Positions 39,011 through 48,325 are shown, counted from the first letter of the stretch. The stretch is DNA of 64,000 bases from Gemmatimonadota bacterium (GCA_026387935.1 JAPLKU010000021.1:172910-236909), one strand, 5' to 3'. Numbers and translations: made by a program. Notes: generated by a model not told the origin, from the letters alone.

Positions 39011-40033
39011 CTATCCGGCCACGGCCCTCAGGTACTCCTCACAATCGCGAATCCCATAGGCCATCACCCGCCAGCGCGCGTCGGGCAGTGCGGCTGGCTC
39101 CCGTTCGGCGAGCACCCACCGCGAAACCAGGTCGGCGCGCTCGGAGTTGAACCCGGGTTCGGCAACCTCGATTCGCACCAGTCCGCCAAGCGGGTCGCCC
39201 TCGGCGCGCAGGCGCAGGTACCAACTGGCCACCTGCGTGCGACCGCGTGACGCAACGCGCATGGCCGACGACCGCTGGCCCGGCTCGAGCGCGGCGAGCG
39301 TCGCCATGCCCTCCGCGTCCACATAAAGCGTACGGTGGGACTTCACCACGCCAATCGCGAGCGGGCTCCGCGACGCAGCGGCGAAACCACTGATCCCGCC
39401 GTCCACATACAGCGGCAGTTGTTCCGTCGCGCACCACTCGGTGGCGAGCCGCTCCTCCAGCTGCGCGCGGCGTTCCTGGATGGCCTGCCGTGCGACGCCG
39501 ATCAGTTCCTGGGGATGGCGGTCACCGGCGTGCTCATCCGGAGGAAGGGTATCGACTACCGAGACACCGGCCGCCCCGAGCGCGGCGACCAGCTCAGCGC
39601 CGGCGAGCGCCACGGGCAGGTAGAGCGCCCGTTCGACGAGCGGTGCGCCACGCCAGGTGTGCAGCGTGCGGTCATGCGCACGCGTTCGGATGGCCGCCGC
39701 AACGGTCGCATGAATCGCCGGAAGCATGGCGCGGGGATACCAGGCCACCACCGACCGCTGGATTCCGTCGAGAAACCCGCCGCACGCGGCGACCGGCGCA
39801 CCGACAATCACCCGCGCTTCGAGACGCGAACCCTCGACCACCTGCGCGGCATCGAGGCGCGGCGGCGTGATCGTCGTGGAGTGCGTTTCGAGCGATCCGC
39901 CCCGTGCTGCGGGAGCCGATCCGCCATGCTGCGCCAGCACGCGCTGCACCTCGCGAACGTTTGCTCCCCCACTGGGGGCGGCATACGATTCGCGTACGCG
40001 CCCTTCGCGGCCATTTCGCCCGAGCGTGGTCAT
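39011..40033 (-). CDS. nurA: NurA-like nuclease-domain protein
   Basis: 340 residues from the ATG at 40033. The first 60 residues are low-complexity and may be dispensable. The NurA pattern is then visible: an Asp at about 89 in GGFLDGIQRSVVAWYP (the first metal Asp, usually in DGS), a long helical middle with ERRAQLEERLATEW, and PLYVDGGISGF at about 207-217 followed by AIGVVKSHRTLY, which matches the 'DG-L...GhhK' motif of the family. The C-terminal WRVMAYGIRDCEEYLRAVAG takes the place of the conserved end. NurA is a 5'-3' nuclease that works with HerA. Sequence identity to known NurA is low, so the call leans partly on the herA-sbcD-sbcC context. Confidence 0.7.
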   Translation of the reverse strand: MTTLGRNGREGRVRESYAAPSGGANVREVQRVLAQHGGSAPAARGGSLETHSTTITPPRLDAAQVVEGSRLEARVIVGAPVAACGGFLDGIQRSVVAWYPRAMLPAIHATVAAAIRTRAHDRTLHTWRGAPLVERALYLPVALAGAELVAALGAAGVSVVDTLPPDEHAGDRHPQELIGVARQAIQERRAQLEERLATEWCATEQLPLYVDGGISGFAAASRSPLAIGVVKSHRTLYVDAEGMATLAALEPGQRSSAMRVASRGRTQVASWYLRLRAEGDPLGGLVRIEVAEPGFNSERADLVSRWVLAEREPAALPDARWRVMAYGIRDCEEYLRAVAG

Positions 40034-40361
40034 CCTTGCCACGCTAGCCACTGGTCTCGCGTGCGGCAATGAGCCGAAGCGCGATCCCAACCAGGTGCTC
40101 CCCGTTGGCGCGGAGGCGCTGGATCTCTCCGCCCACCCGCAGCTCCTCTTTCAGGTGTTCGGTGACAAGGCCGAGCCGAAGATGATTCCGATCGCCGCCG
40201 TAGTCGACGGAATTATTCGGCCGATCGGTCTTACCCGGCAGGGGTGGCCGAGGCGGCGAAGAAGCCGTAGCGGCGGCGGTTCCCAGCCGGCGGCTGGCCC
40301 GCTCCGCCTGAATCACCCAGTGCCGATGTCCCAGGCCTGCTGTTCATCCGCCTTCGAATAG
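40026..40361 (+). pseudogene. Fragment of a lipoprotein gene, divergent from the NurA-like gene
   Basis: The plus-strand frame from the GTG at 40026 reads a short hydrophobic stretch and a cysteine (VVILATLATGLACGNEPK), then a plausible mature lipoprotein start: PNQVLPVGAEALDLSAHPQL, LFQVFGDKAEPKMIPIAAVV, DGIIRPIGLTRQGW. After this Trp (about 40247) the same frame becomes Arg/Ser/Pro-rich and looks non-coding until the stop at 40361. Lipoproteins with an FxVFG...PIAAVVDG...LTxxGW start are normally several hundred residues long, so I read this as the 5' remnant of a lost gene. It overlaps the NurA start by eight bases, which also casts doubt on either start. Confidence 0.4.
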
Positions 40362-40591
40362 GCGCGGAAGGCCGTGAGCGTCGTGGTGCGCACGATGCCC
40401 GGCACGACTGGAAACTGCTCGGTCACAATACGCGCGATGTCCTCATACTTCGCGACTTTCACGAGAACGACGAGGTCCCAGTCTCCCGACACCGAGTACA
40501 CGTCGGTGACACCATCGATACCGGCCAGGTGCTTCGCGCACTGCGGGATCAGCTTCGGCTCGGCGCGGATGAGGACGATGGTGGTGATCAT
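40313..40591 (-). CDS. Stand-alone Lrp/AsnC ligand-binding (RAM) domain protein
   Basis: 92 residues. The whole protein is one RAM/ACT-like domain: ITTIVLIRAEPKLIPQCAKHLAGIDGVTDVYSVSGDWDLVVLVKV (about 2-46), then the second half up to RTTTLTAFRAYSK. No helix-turn-helix is present. Such single-domain relatives of Lrp bind amino acids as oligomers. It follows the aminotransferase gene by 39 bases on the same strand, so it may respond to the level of an amino acid made by that enzyme. Binding preference unknown. Confidence 0.85.
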   Translation of the reverse strand: MITTIVLIRAEPKLIPQCAKHLAGIDGVTDVYSVSGDWDLVVLVKVAKYEDIARIVTEQFPVVPGIVRTTTLTAFRAYSKADEQQAWDIGTG

Positions 40592-40630
40592 GGCTGGCAG
40601 GAGGAGGGAGGGAGTGGGAACGGCGGCCGG

Positions 40631-41833
40631 TCAGGCGCTCCGGTACGCCGCCACAATACGATGCATCGCCGACTCGACCTGTGCGAGGTCCGTCGCGTAG
40701 GACACGCGAATCCAGTCCGGCGTCTGGAAGGCCGAACCGGACACCACCGCGACGTCGTGTTCCTCGAGCAGCCGGTTGGCGAACACCGTTCCGGCATCGG
40801 GAATCTTCCCTGCGCCGGGCGCCTGCAGGAAGAGGTAAAACGCGCCGTCGGGCGGAGTCACGCGAATTCGCGGTTCGGTTGCGAGGATCGCCAGCGCCGC
40901 GTCCCGGCGTTTCCTAAACTCTGCCACCATCGCCGTGACCGTTTCATCCACTGCGGCGCCGCCGGTCAATGCGGCCACGGCAGCCGCCTGCGACACCGAC
41001 GACGGATTGAACGTCGTGTGCGACTGGAACGCCGTCATCGCCTTCGTGAGCTGCGCCGGCGCGATGGACCAACCGATCCGCCACCCCGTCATCGCGTACG
41101 CCTTCGCGATGCCATCAACCACGACGAGGTGGTCGCGCGATTCCGCCACATCGAGCGCCGACGCCGCTTCACCGACATACGAGATGCGGCGATAGATCTC
41201 ATCGCTGATCACCCAGATGCCGCACTCGCGTGCAAATGCGATCAGGTCGGCGAGTTCCGCGCGCGAGTACACTGAGCCCGTCGGATTGACTGGTGAGTTG
41301 AGCATCAGTCCGCGCGAGCGGGCCGTCGCGTGCGCCGCGAGATCGGCCGGTGTGACCTTGAATCCGCGCGCGGGATCGCCGCGAACGGCAACGGGCGTCG
41401 CGCGCGAAAGCGATACCATCTCGTAGTAGCTCGTCCAGCTCGGCGTGGGAATCAGGACTTCATCGCCAGGGCCGAAGAGGGCAAAACAGGCATTGAACAA
41501 CGACTGCTTCGATCCATTCGAGACGACCACTTCGGCCGCGGTGATCGTCTCGCCGCGGCCCCGGCGGGCCGTGGCCTGCTCGGCAATGGCGGTCCGGAGC
41601 GGAAGAATGCCTTCGGTCGCCGTGTATCGGGTCGCACCGCTGTCAATCGCCACCTGAGCAGCTTTTCGGATCATCGGCGGTGTGTCGAAATCGGGCTCCC
41701 CGGCGCCGAGGTCGAGAATCGGGCGGCCAGCGGCCCGGAGGGCCTTGGCGCGCTGCGAAGCGGCAATCGTTGCGGATTCCTTCAGCTGGGCGATGTTCGC
41801 CGAAGGCGTGAAAGTCAACTCAGGCGGCGTCAT
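40631..41833 (-). CDS. Aspartate/aromatic-type aminotransferase, PLP-dependent class I
   Basis: 400 residues from the ATG at 41833; the frame is open for a further 1 kb upstream but that is a shadow of the plus-strand gene. Fold-type I motifs: LGAGEPDFDTPPMIRKAA, RYTATEGILPLRTAIA, the PLP lysine in VVVDGIAKAYAMTGWRIGW (K in IAKAYAMTGWR), NSPVNPTGSVYSR and the Arg at the end of WIRVSYATDL. Closest to thermophilic/type Igamma aspartate aminotransferases, also close to prephenate aminotransferase. First gene of the aat-lrp unit. Confidence 0.9.
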   Translation of the reverse strand: MTPPELTFTPSANIAQLKESATIAASQRAKALRAAGRPILDLGAGEPDFDTPPMIRKAAQVAIDSGATRYTATEGILPLRTAIAEQATARRGRGETITAAEVVVSNGSKQSLFNACFALFGPGDEVLIPTPSWTSYYEMVSLSRATPVAVRGDPARGFKVTPADLAAHATARSRGLMLNSPVNPTGSVYSRAELADLIAFARECGIWVISDEIYRRISYVGEAASALDVAESRDHLVVVDGIAKAYAMTGWRIGWSIAPAQLTKAMTAFQSHTTFNPSSVSQAAAVAALTGGAAVDETVTAMVAEFRKRRDAALAILATEPRIRVTPPDGAFYLFLQAPGAGKIPDAGTVFANRLLEEHDVAVVSGSAFQTPDWIRVSYATDLAQVESAMHRIVAAYRSA

Positions 41834-41906
41834 GGCGGGGGCGCTAGATTGGAAGAGAACGTTATGTGCGGGGCACCCTCCGCGCCAAATCCAGCGGAGG
41901 CAGTAA

Positions 41907-43325
41907 GTGTCCGATCCCGAGCGCGCTGAGTCCCCCTCAGCAAGCGCACGCAGCATGCACGTCGCGCATCTCATCCCCGTTTCGTGGCCCGAAGTCGCGG
42001 CGCGAATCGCGCCCCTCATTGCGCGTGTCGATCGCGACGTCGCTTCCGTGCAGGTGCTCGCGCTTGTGCCGACCGCCGACGACGTTGCCGAGTTGATGCG
42101 CGAGGTTTCGGCGTTAGGTACGGCAGCCGACGTGCGGGTCGCGCCGCTTGCCGCGCCGCGCCGTTCGCGCCGGCTCGCCGCAGCGCTGACACCGCAGGTC
42201 GTGATCGGTACCCCTGAAACCGTCAGCGCGCTCATCAAGGCCAGCGCGCTTTCGCTGGGCGCGGTGAGCGCCATCCTGCTTGGTGCCGCCGACGAACTCG
42301 AACGCAATGAAGCAACGCTGGAGCAGATCCTCGCCGAAGTTCCGGCAGGCGCCGCCAAGTTGCTGACCGCCGCGACGGCGACGGCATTCATCGATCGCGT
42401 GATGGAGCAGTACATGCATGGCGCGCGCCGCGTGATGGCCGCCCCGGTGGATGCTTCGGTGGCCGTGAACGCGCGGAGCATCGAAGTGCGCGCGGTGTCT
42501 GCCGCGTCGCCGGCGGCAGCGCTCGGCGACGTCCTCGAAAGCATTGACGCGCCGAACGTCGCCATCGTGCCCGCCGATGCGCGGCGCGAGACGGCCGTTC
42601 GCGCTGTGATGGCGACCCTCGGCTTTGGCGTTGACTCGAAGCTGGTACGTGTGGCCATGGACGGTTCGACGGGTGGCGCTCCGCTCGTCGTGCTCGTCGG
42701 ACCTCCGTCCGCGGCGGTGCTCGCCGCGATGCTCGCCGGACCGGCGGCACGCACGATTGCGCTTGTCACGACCCGTGAGCGCTCGACGCTCGCTGCCGCA
42801 GCACCGTCGGCAACCCTCGTCACCTTCGCGCCGTCCACCGCGCTGAGCGAAGCGGCCATGGAAGAAGAGCGTCAGCGGGAGCAGATTCGTCGGGTGATTC
42901 GCGAAGGTCTTCCCTCGCGCGAGATGCTCGCGCTCGAACCGCTGCTCACCGAGTTCGATCCCCTCGTGCTCGCCGGCGCCGCACTGCACCTGTATGAACA
43001 GGCCCGCAGTTCAGCCCGCAAACAGTCAGAAGTGCGTCCGGCGGCGGCCCCGTCCAGCGGCGAAAAGCCGCGCGAGCGCTCGCCGCGTGGCAGCCCGCCG
43101 TCGCGCGAAGGTGGATTCAGCCGCGGACCGCGCAAGTTTGATGGGCCGCCCCGCGAAGGCGGGTTCAGCCGTGGACCGCGGAAGTTCGATGGGCCGCCCC
43201 GCGGCCGTGGTCCCGACGACCGGCCTCGCCCACCACGCGACCGTGATGGCCCGAGCAGCCGCGGCCCGCGCCCACCGTTCAAGCCACGGCCTTCGCGACC
43301 CGATCGGCCGCGCGACGACCGATGA
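41907..43325 (+). CDS. DEAD-box-helicase-like protein that has lost its catalytic motifs, with an RGG-like tail
   Basis: 472 residues, GTG start with GGAGG eight bases before. The layout is that of a DEAD-box RNA helicase: [20 protein letters not shown] (motif Ib, TPxR place, about 99-118), [21 protein letters not shown] where VLDEADE would be expected (about 122-142), [11 protein letters not shown] at the SAT motif, a second RecA-like domain (about 200-300), and the typical downstream helical part ([23 protein letters not shown]). No Walker A is present, the DEAD box reads GAAD, and no HRxGR motif can be found. From residue 395 the tail is Arg/Gly/Pro-rich with a 16-residue tandem repeat. 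Likely an RNA- or ribosome-binding pseudo-helicase. It is coupled to tdk (ATGA). Confidence 0.75.
   Translation: MSDPERAESPSASARSMHVAHLIPVSWPEVAARIAPLIARVDRDVASVQVLALVPTADDVAELMREVSALGTAADVRVAPLAAPRRSRRLAAALTPQVVIGTPETVSALIKASALSLGAVSAILLGAADELERNEATLEQILAEVPAGAAKLLTAATATAFIDRVMEQYMHGARRVMAAPVDASVAVNARSIEVRAVSAASPAAALGDVLESIDAPNVAIVPADARRETAVRAVMATLGFGVDSKLVRVAMDGSTGGAPLVVLVGPPSAAVLAAMLAGPAARTIALVTTRERSTLAAAAPSATLVTFAPSTALSEAAMEEERQREQIRRVIREGLPSREMLALEPLLTEFDPLVLAGAALHLYEQARSSARKQSEVRPAAAPSSGEKPRERSPRGSPPSREGGFSRGPRKFDGPPREGGFSRGPRKFDGPPRGRGPDDRPRPPRDRDGPSSRGPRPPFKPRPSRPDRPRDDR
43105..43200 (+). repeat. Tandem 48-base duplication in the pseudo-helicase tail
   Basis: Bases 43105-43152 and 43153-43200 are two copies of a 48-base unit differing only at a few third positions; both encode [16 protein letters not shown]. 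The in-frame unit and the synonymous differences show that the duplication is kept at protein level. Confidence 0.85.
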
Positions 43326-43936
43326 CCGTCGGACTCTTCCAGCCAAATGGCGGCTGGATCGAGGTGATTGCCGGTGTGATGTTCAGCGGAAAGAGCGAGG
43401 AACTCATTCGTCGGGTGCGTCGTGCGCTGATCGCGAAAAAGCGCGTGCAGGTATTCAAGTCGCACCTGGATGATCGATACAAGGGCGTATTTACGATCGG
43501 ATCACACGACGGGCGCACGATCGAAGCCGTGCCGGTGGATTCGTCAGAACAGATTGCGCTGCGACTCGACCCGCTTGCACAGGTGGTGGCGATAGATGAG
43601 GCGCAGTTTCTCGACGCCGGGATTGTCGCGCTCACGAACGACCTCGCCAATCGCGGGCGTCGGGTGATTCTCGCCGGCACCGACGCCGACTTTCGCGGCG
43701 AACCGTTTGGCGCGATGCCCTTCCTGATGTCCACTGCGGAAATCGTCGACAAGCTGCACGCGATCTGCGTGGTCTGCGGTGCGCCGGCCACACGCAACCA
43801 GCGCCTGATTGACGGAAAGCCGGCGCGTTATGACTCCCCGATTGTCATGGTTGGCGGCGCTGATTCATACGAGGCGCGCTGCCGCTCGTGCCACACGATC
43901 GCACTGCCGAACGAGGCGCAGGGCAAACTGCTCTAG
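43322..43936 (+). CDS. tdk: Thymidine kinase
   Basis: 204 residues, type II (Tdk) family. P-loop [20 protein letters not shown], then [13 protein letters not shown] (Walker B-like), [12 protein letters not shown] lasso region and zinc cysteines [14 protein letters not shown] with the second pair in YEARCRSCH. Phosphorylates thymidine to dTMP, complementing the nucleoside phosphorylase at 19.6 kb. Its ATG overlaps the stop of the pseudo-helicase gene. Confidence 0.95.
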   Translation: MTVGLFQPNGGWIEVIAGVMFSGKSEELIRRVRRALIAKKRVQVFKSHLDDRYKGVFTIGSHDGRTIEAVPVDSSEQIALRLDPLAQVVAIDEAQFLDAGIVALTNDLANRGRRVILAGTDADFRGEPFGAMPFLMSTAEIVDKLHAICVVCGAPATRNQRLIDGKPARYDSPIVMVGGADSYEARCRSCHTIALPNEAQGKLL

Positions 43937-44271
43937 CGCGGTGTTTGTGCGCGCCTACGGCACCGGGCGGTTGTTGCCGCGGAGCCCGGCGAGGTAGGTC
44001 TTGATCATCGCCCAGGTGGACGCGATCTGCGGATCGATTTCCGACCACTTGGAGTCCGCGTACCTGCCCCTCAGCGGGAAGAATGGTGGGCGTCGGTGCG
44101 TGGCCTGGGCCATGCAGGGGCCAGGCGTTGAGTTCCTGATGAGTCCTGTTCCTGCACTAGTGTGCGTCGCACGAAACAGGCGATTGATGGGCATCGGCGT
44201 GTGGCCAGGTTGTTGCGGCGGTGTGCCGCTAAACGTAATACTCTCCAGATCTCATCGCCCTTCTCTCTCCA
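43937..44271. other. 335-base tdk-coaE spacer with a possible gene remnant
   Basis: No plus-strand gene. On the minus strand, the frame ending at 43955 has an ordinary-looking end (RYADSKWSEIDPQIASTWAM, then IKTYLAGLRGNNRPVP) but the 40 residues before it look random. This could be the 3' remnant of a lost gene or chance. The last 60 bases before coaE contain GTAATACT (about 44238), a possible -10 region. Confidence 0.35.
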
Positions 44272-44925
44272 ATGCTCAACGTCGCACTCACCGGCAACAT
44301 CGCCAGCGGAAAGAGCACGGTCGCGTCGCGATTCGCAGCGCTCGGGGCGACCGTCCTCGATGCCGACCAGTATGCCCGCGAGGCCGTGGCGCCGGGTTCG
44401 GGCGCGCTGAACCTGGTCGTCGCGCGCTTTGGGCCGTCGGTCCTTCGCGCTGACGGTGCGCTCGACCGGGCGGCGCTCGGACGGATCGTGTTTGCCAGCG
44501 CCCGGGCGCGCGCAGATCTCGAGGCCATCATTCACCCCGAAGTCGCGCGGCGCCGAATTGCCGATACGGTGGAAGCCCGAGCCAACGGAGCCCGCATCGT
44601 CGTGGCAGACGTGCCGCTGCTCTTCGAGGCGGGGCTCGCAGCTGAATTCGACCTGATCGTGCTGGTCGCCACGCCGGACAGCGCCCGCCTCGACCGGCTC
44701 GTGCGCATCCGCGGACTTTCAGCAGCGGATGCCCGCGCCATGATGGCGGCGCAGGACGATGCGGCAATCAAACGGGGCAAGTCCGACATCGTCATCGACA
44801 ACGACAGTACGCTTGAAGCGCTGCAGCAGAAGGTGGATGTTGTGTGGCACGACCTCGAGGCACGGGCCGCTCGCGCTCGCTCGTTTGCGCGTCAACTCCT
44901 TGAGAACCACGCGCGCGAGTCGTAG
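44272..44925 (+). CDS. coaE: Dephospho-CoA kinase
   Basis: 217 residues. Last step of coenzyme A synthesis. The P-loop ALTGNIASGKSTVASRFAALG and the VLDADQYAREAV motif with the conserved Asp are at the start; HPEVARRRIADTV, VADVPLLFEAGLAAEFDLIVLV and RDR/ IKRGKSDIVIDND follow as expected. The tail is slightly long (EARAARARSFARQLLENH). gcvH follows after nine bases but apparently with its own promoter inside the end of coaE. Confidence 0.93.
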   Translation: MLNVALTGNIASGKSTVASRFAALGATVLDADQYAREAVAPGSGALNLVVARFGPSVLRADGALDRAALGRIVFASARARADLEAIIHPEVARRRIADTVEARANGARIVVADVPLLFEAGLAAEFDLIVLVATPDSARLDRLVRIRGLSAADARAMMAAQDDAAIKRGKSDIVIDNDSTLEALQQKVDVVWHDLEARAARARSFARQLLENHARES

Positions 44926-44928
44926 CAT
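44900..44928 (+). promoter_or_regulatory. Candidate sigma70 promoter giving a leaderless gcvH mRNA
   Basis: TTGAGA at 44900-44905, a 17-base spacer, then TAGCAT at 44923-44928. The gcvH ATG begins six bases after the -10 box, where transcription would start, so the mRNA would have almost no leader. No Shine-Dalgarno sequence precedes the ATG. The box overlaps the coaE stop codon. Confidence 0.5.
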
Positions 44929-44934
44929 TCGCGC

Positions 44935-45327
44935 ATGTCAAACGTCCCCTCCGGTCTCCGCTTTACTGCGGACCACGAATACCTGAAGCCCACTGGGCAG
45001 CCCGGCGTCTATCTCGTTGGCATCACCGACTACGCGCAGGGCGAGCTCGGCGACATTGTCTTCCTCGACCTTCCAAAGGCCGGCGCCAAGTTCGGTGCGC
45101 ACGATACGTTCGGCACGGTTGAAGCCGTGAAGGCCGTCAGCGACCTCTACTGCCCGGTCGCGGGTGAGATTGTCGAATCCAACACGAGGCTCGACGCCGA
45201 GCCGGCCGTGGTGAACGGCGACGCCTACGGCGAAGGCTGGATGATCAAGCTGAAGGTCGCGAATCAAGCGGACGTGGACGCGCTGATGGACAGCGCGGCG
45301 TACACCGCCCACCTGGCGGGGAAGTAA
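44935..45327 (+). CDS. gcvH: Glycine cleavage system H protein
   Basis: 130 residues. Carries the lipoyl arm that shuttles the aminomethyl group between P, T and L proteins. Lys66 in GTVEAVKAVSDLYCPV is the lipoyl site; GITDYAQGELGDIVFLDLP and NGDAYGEGWMIKLKV are canonical. gcvP lies convergently after it, and gcvT is not in the window. A palindromic spacer of 89 bases separates the two convergent genes. Confidence 0.96.
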   Translation: MSNVPSGLRFTADHEYLKPTGQPGVYLVGITDYAQGELGDIVFLDLPKAGAKFGAHDTFGTVEAVKAVSDLYCPVAGEIVESNTRLDAEPAVVNGDAYGEGWMIKLKVANQADVDALMDSAAYTAHLAGK

Positions 45328-45362
45328 CGGCGGTAGCCAGTAGGGCGTAGGGACCACTGCGA

Positions 45363-45406
45363 GTAGCGGGTACCGACTCGGCACTGCGGTTGTCGTTACC
45401 CGCTAC
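45363..45406. terminator. Inverted repeat between convergent gcvH and gcvP
   Basis: GTAGCGGGTA at 45363-45372 pairs with TACCCGCTAC at 45397-45406 around a 24-base loop. No T-run is seen in either direction. Its place between convergent stops suggests a shared terminator; the GTAG/CTAC words repeat nearby, so it could also be a small palindromic repeat. Confidence 0.4.
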
Positions 45407-45416
45407 CGGCTACGCA

Positions 45417-48281
45417 CTACCCGTTGGAGTACGCCTCGATCGGCGGGCACGCGCACACCAGATTGCGATCGCCGAACGCGTTGTCCACTCGCCCCACTGC
45501 CGGCCAGAACTTCCGCCCCCGCACCCACGCGAGCGGAAACGCCGCCTTTTCACGCGAGTAGGCCCGCGACCAGGAGTCGCTCAACACGGTCTCGAGCGTG
45601 TGCGGCGCGTGCTTCAGCGGATTGTCGTCGCGTGGCAGGACTCCAGACTCGATCTCTCGCGCTTCCTCGCGAATAGAAATCAGTGCCTCGATGAACCGGT
45701 CGAGTTCTTCCTTCGGCTCACTCTCCGTGGGCTCGATCATCAGCGTTCCCGCCACCGGGAACGAGACCGTCGGCGCGTGGAACCCATAGTCCATGAGCCG
45801 CTTGGCGATGTCTTCCACCTCGACGCCCGACGACAGCTTCAGCCCACGCGGATCCACGATGCACTCGTGCGCAATGGTGCCATTCGTTCCCTTGTAGAGC
45901 ACCGGATAGTGCGGCTCGAGCTTCTTTGCGATGTAGTTCGCATTCAAAATCGCGATCTTCGTCGCGAGCGTCAGGCCATCGCCGCCCATCATGATGATGT
46001 ACATCAGCGAAATAGGCAGAATGCTCGCGCTGCCCCACGGCGCCGCACTCACGGCGCCAATCGCGCTCGTACCGCCGGTGGCAATCACCGCATGTCCAGG
46101 CAGGAATGGCGCGAGATGCTTCGCTACGCCAATCGGCCCCATGCCGGGTCCGCCACCGCCATGCGGGATGCAAAACGTCTTGTGGAGATTCAGGTGACAC
46201 ACATCGCCGCCGATGTCACCCGGCCGGCACAGACCCACCATCGCATTCATGTTCGCGCCATCGAGGTACACCTGGCCGCCATGCTTGTGGATCTCGGCCG
46301 TCACCTCGGTGATCGCTTCTTCAAACACGCCATGCGTTGACGGATAGGTCACCATCAGCGCGGCAAGGTTCGCCGAGTGTTGTGCGGCCTTCGCCTTCAG
46401 ATCGGCCACGTCGATGTTGCCGCTCGTATCGGTCTTCACCACCACCACCTGCATGCCCGCCATCACGGCGCTCGCCGGATTCGTCCCGTGCGCCGACTGT
46501 GGAATGAGACAGATGTTGCGGTGCGTGTCGCCCCGCGAGAGATGATACGCGCGAATCACCAGCAGACCGGCGTACTCGCCCTGCGAGCCGGCGTTCGGCT
46601 GCAGTGACACCGCGTGGAAGCCGGTGATCTCCGCCAGCGCCTGCTCGAGACGTTCGAACATTGCCGCGTAGCCCTTGGCCTGCTCGCGGGGTGCGAACGG
46701 ATGTAGGGCACCGATCTCCGGCCAGGTGACCGGGAACATCTCGGCCGCGGCATTCAGCTTCATGGTGCACGACCCGAGCGCGATCATGGAGTGGACGAGC
46801 GAAAGATCCTTCGCCTCGAGCCGACGAACATAACGCTGGAACTCCGTCTCCGAATGATGCGAGTTGAAGACCGGGTGCGTGAGAAACGCGCTCGTGCGCG
46901 CGAAACGCTCGTCGAATCGCGTGTCCACTCGAGCCACCAGCGATGCGGCATTGCCCTTCGCGCTCCCGCCAAGCGCCGCGAGCAGCTCATCGACATCAGC
47001 GTCGGTATGCGTCTCGGCGAACGACACGCCAACGCTGCCATCGGCGAAGTAGCGCAGGTTCAGTTTGCGTTTCTCGGCTTCGGCCCGAATCGCCGCCACC
47101 GAGCGCGATGCCGCCGGCCGCACCTGTACCGTATCAAAGAACTCGTCGTGCAGCACCGTGTGGCCCTGATCGCGCGCGCCCTGAGCAAATGCTTCGGCCA
47201 GATGGTGCGCGCGCTGTGCAATGCGCGTCAGGCCGGCCGGTCCATGCCACGCGGCGTACATGCCGCTCATCACGGCCAGCAGCACCTGCGCAGTGCAGAT
47301 GTTGCTCGTTGCCTTTTCACGCCGGATGTGCTGCTCGCGTGTGCCGAGCGCCATGCGCAACGCCATACGGCCGTTGGCATCCTTCGAGACGCCGATGATC
47401 CGGCCCGGCATGTGCCGCTTGAACTCGTCGCGCGTGCAGAAGAACGCGGCGTGCGGTCCGCCATAGCCCATCGGCACGCCAAAGCGCTGCGCGCTCCCGA
47501 TCGCGACATCGGCACCCCACTCGCCGGGCGGCGCCAGCAGTGTGAGCGCGAGCAGGTCGGTCGCGACCACCACCATCGCGCCGGCCGCATGCGCGCGTTC
47601 GGCGAGTGCACGGTAGTCCTCAACTGCGCCAAAAGTGTTTGGATACTGCAGGAGGATGCCGCACACCTTCTCGGTGAGGGTGAAGTTCTCCTTCGACTGC
47701 ACCTTGACCGCGATGCCGCGTGCGGCGCCGCGCGCCTTCACCAGATCGATCGTCTGCGGATGGCAGTCGTCGGCGACAATGAACTCGTCGCGGCCCTCGG
47801 CGACCGCATGAACCAACTGCACGGCCTCGGCGGCGGCGGTGCCTTCGTCGAGCAGTGAGGCGCTCGCCATCGGCAGCCCGGTCAGGTCGGTAACCACCGT
47901 CTGGAAGTTGAGCAGTGCTTCGAGGCGCCCCTGCGCAATCTCCGCCTGATACGGCGTATAAGCCGTGTACCAGCCGGGATTCTCGAGGATGTTGCGTTGA
48001 ATCACCGGCGGAGTGTGCGTCGGGTAGTAGCCAAGCCCGATGAAGCTGCGCCAGACCTCGTTGGGCGCGACCATCGCGCGAAAATCGGCGAGTGCTTCCT
48101 GTTCAGAAGTCGCGGGCGGCAGCGCGAGGGCACGCCGGAACCGAATGTTGGCGGGGACCGTGGCATCGATCAGCGCGTCGAGCGACGGCATGCCAAGGGT
48201 CTGCAGCATATCGCGCACATCAGCGTCTGAAGGACCGATGTGGCGCGAAACGAAGGTGTCTGGAGTCGGAATCGCGGGCAC
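45417..48281 (-). CDS. gcvP: Glycine dehydrogenase (decarboxylating), P protein
   Basis: 954 residues, single-chain form with both alpha and beta halves. PLP enzyme that decarboxylates glycine and passes the aminomethyl group to GcvH. The start [50 protein letters not shown] (first 120 residues), and the PLP lysine in [19 protein letters not shown] are all present. I choose the GTG at 48281, which has CAGGAA seven bases before; the ATG at 48332 would add 17 residues unlike the family. It is transcribed away from a tiny membrane-protein gene. Confidence 0.96.
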   Translation of the reverse strand: MPAIPTPDTFVSRHIGPSDADVRDMLQTLGMPSLDALIDATVPANIRFRRALALPPATSEQEALADFRAMVAPNEVWRSFIGLGYYPTHTPPVIQRNILENPGWYTAYTPYQAEIAQGRLEALLNFQTVVTDLTGLPMASASLLDEGTAAAEAVQLVHAVAEGRDEFIVADDCHPQTIDLVKARGAARGIAVKVQSKENFTLTEKVCGILLQYPNTFGAVEDYRALAERAHAAGAMVVVATDLLALTLLAPPGEWGADVAIGSAQRFGVPMGYGGPHAAFFCTRDEFKRHMPGRIIGVSKDANGRMALRMALGTREQHIRREKATSNICTAQVLLAVMSGMYAAWHGPAGLTRIAQRAHHLAEAFAQGARDQGHTVLHDEFFDTVQVRPAASRSVAAIRAEAEKRKLNLRYFADGSVGVSFAETHTDADVDELLAALGGSAKGNAASLVARVDTRFDERFARTSAFLTHPVFNSHHSETEFQRYVRRLEAKDLSLVHSMIALGSCTMKLNAAAEMFPVTWPEIGALHPFAPREQAKGYAAMFERLEQALAEITGFHAVSLQPNAGSQGEYAGLLVIRAYHLSRGDTHRNICLIPQSAHGTNPASAVMAGMQVVVVKTDTSGNIDVADLKAKAAQHSANLAALMVTYPSTHGVFEEAITEVTAEIHKHGGQVYLDGANMNAMVGLCRPGDIGGDVCHLNLHKTFCIPHGGGGPGMGPIGVAKHLAPFLPGHAVIATGGTSAIGAVSAAPWGSASILPISLMYIIMMGGDGLTLATKIAILNANYIAKKLEPHYPVLYKGTNGTIAHECIVDPRGLKLSSGVEVEDIAKRLMDYGFHAPTVSFPVAGTLMIEPTESEPKEELDRFIEALISIREEAREIESGVLPRDDNPLKHAPHTLETVLSDSWSRAYSREKAAFPLAWVRGRKFWPAVGRVDNAFGDRNLVCACPPIEAYSNG

Positions 48282-48325
48282 GGGCGTTTCCTGTCGGGTG
48301 CGAGTGAACCTGAAAAATACTCGTA

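Noticed and set aside
41834..42859. An N-terminal extension of the aminotransferase by more than 300 residues
   Set aside because: The extension is opposite the pseudo-helicase gene and Ser/Ala/Thr-rich; the protein family starts at the ATG at 41833.
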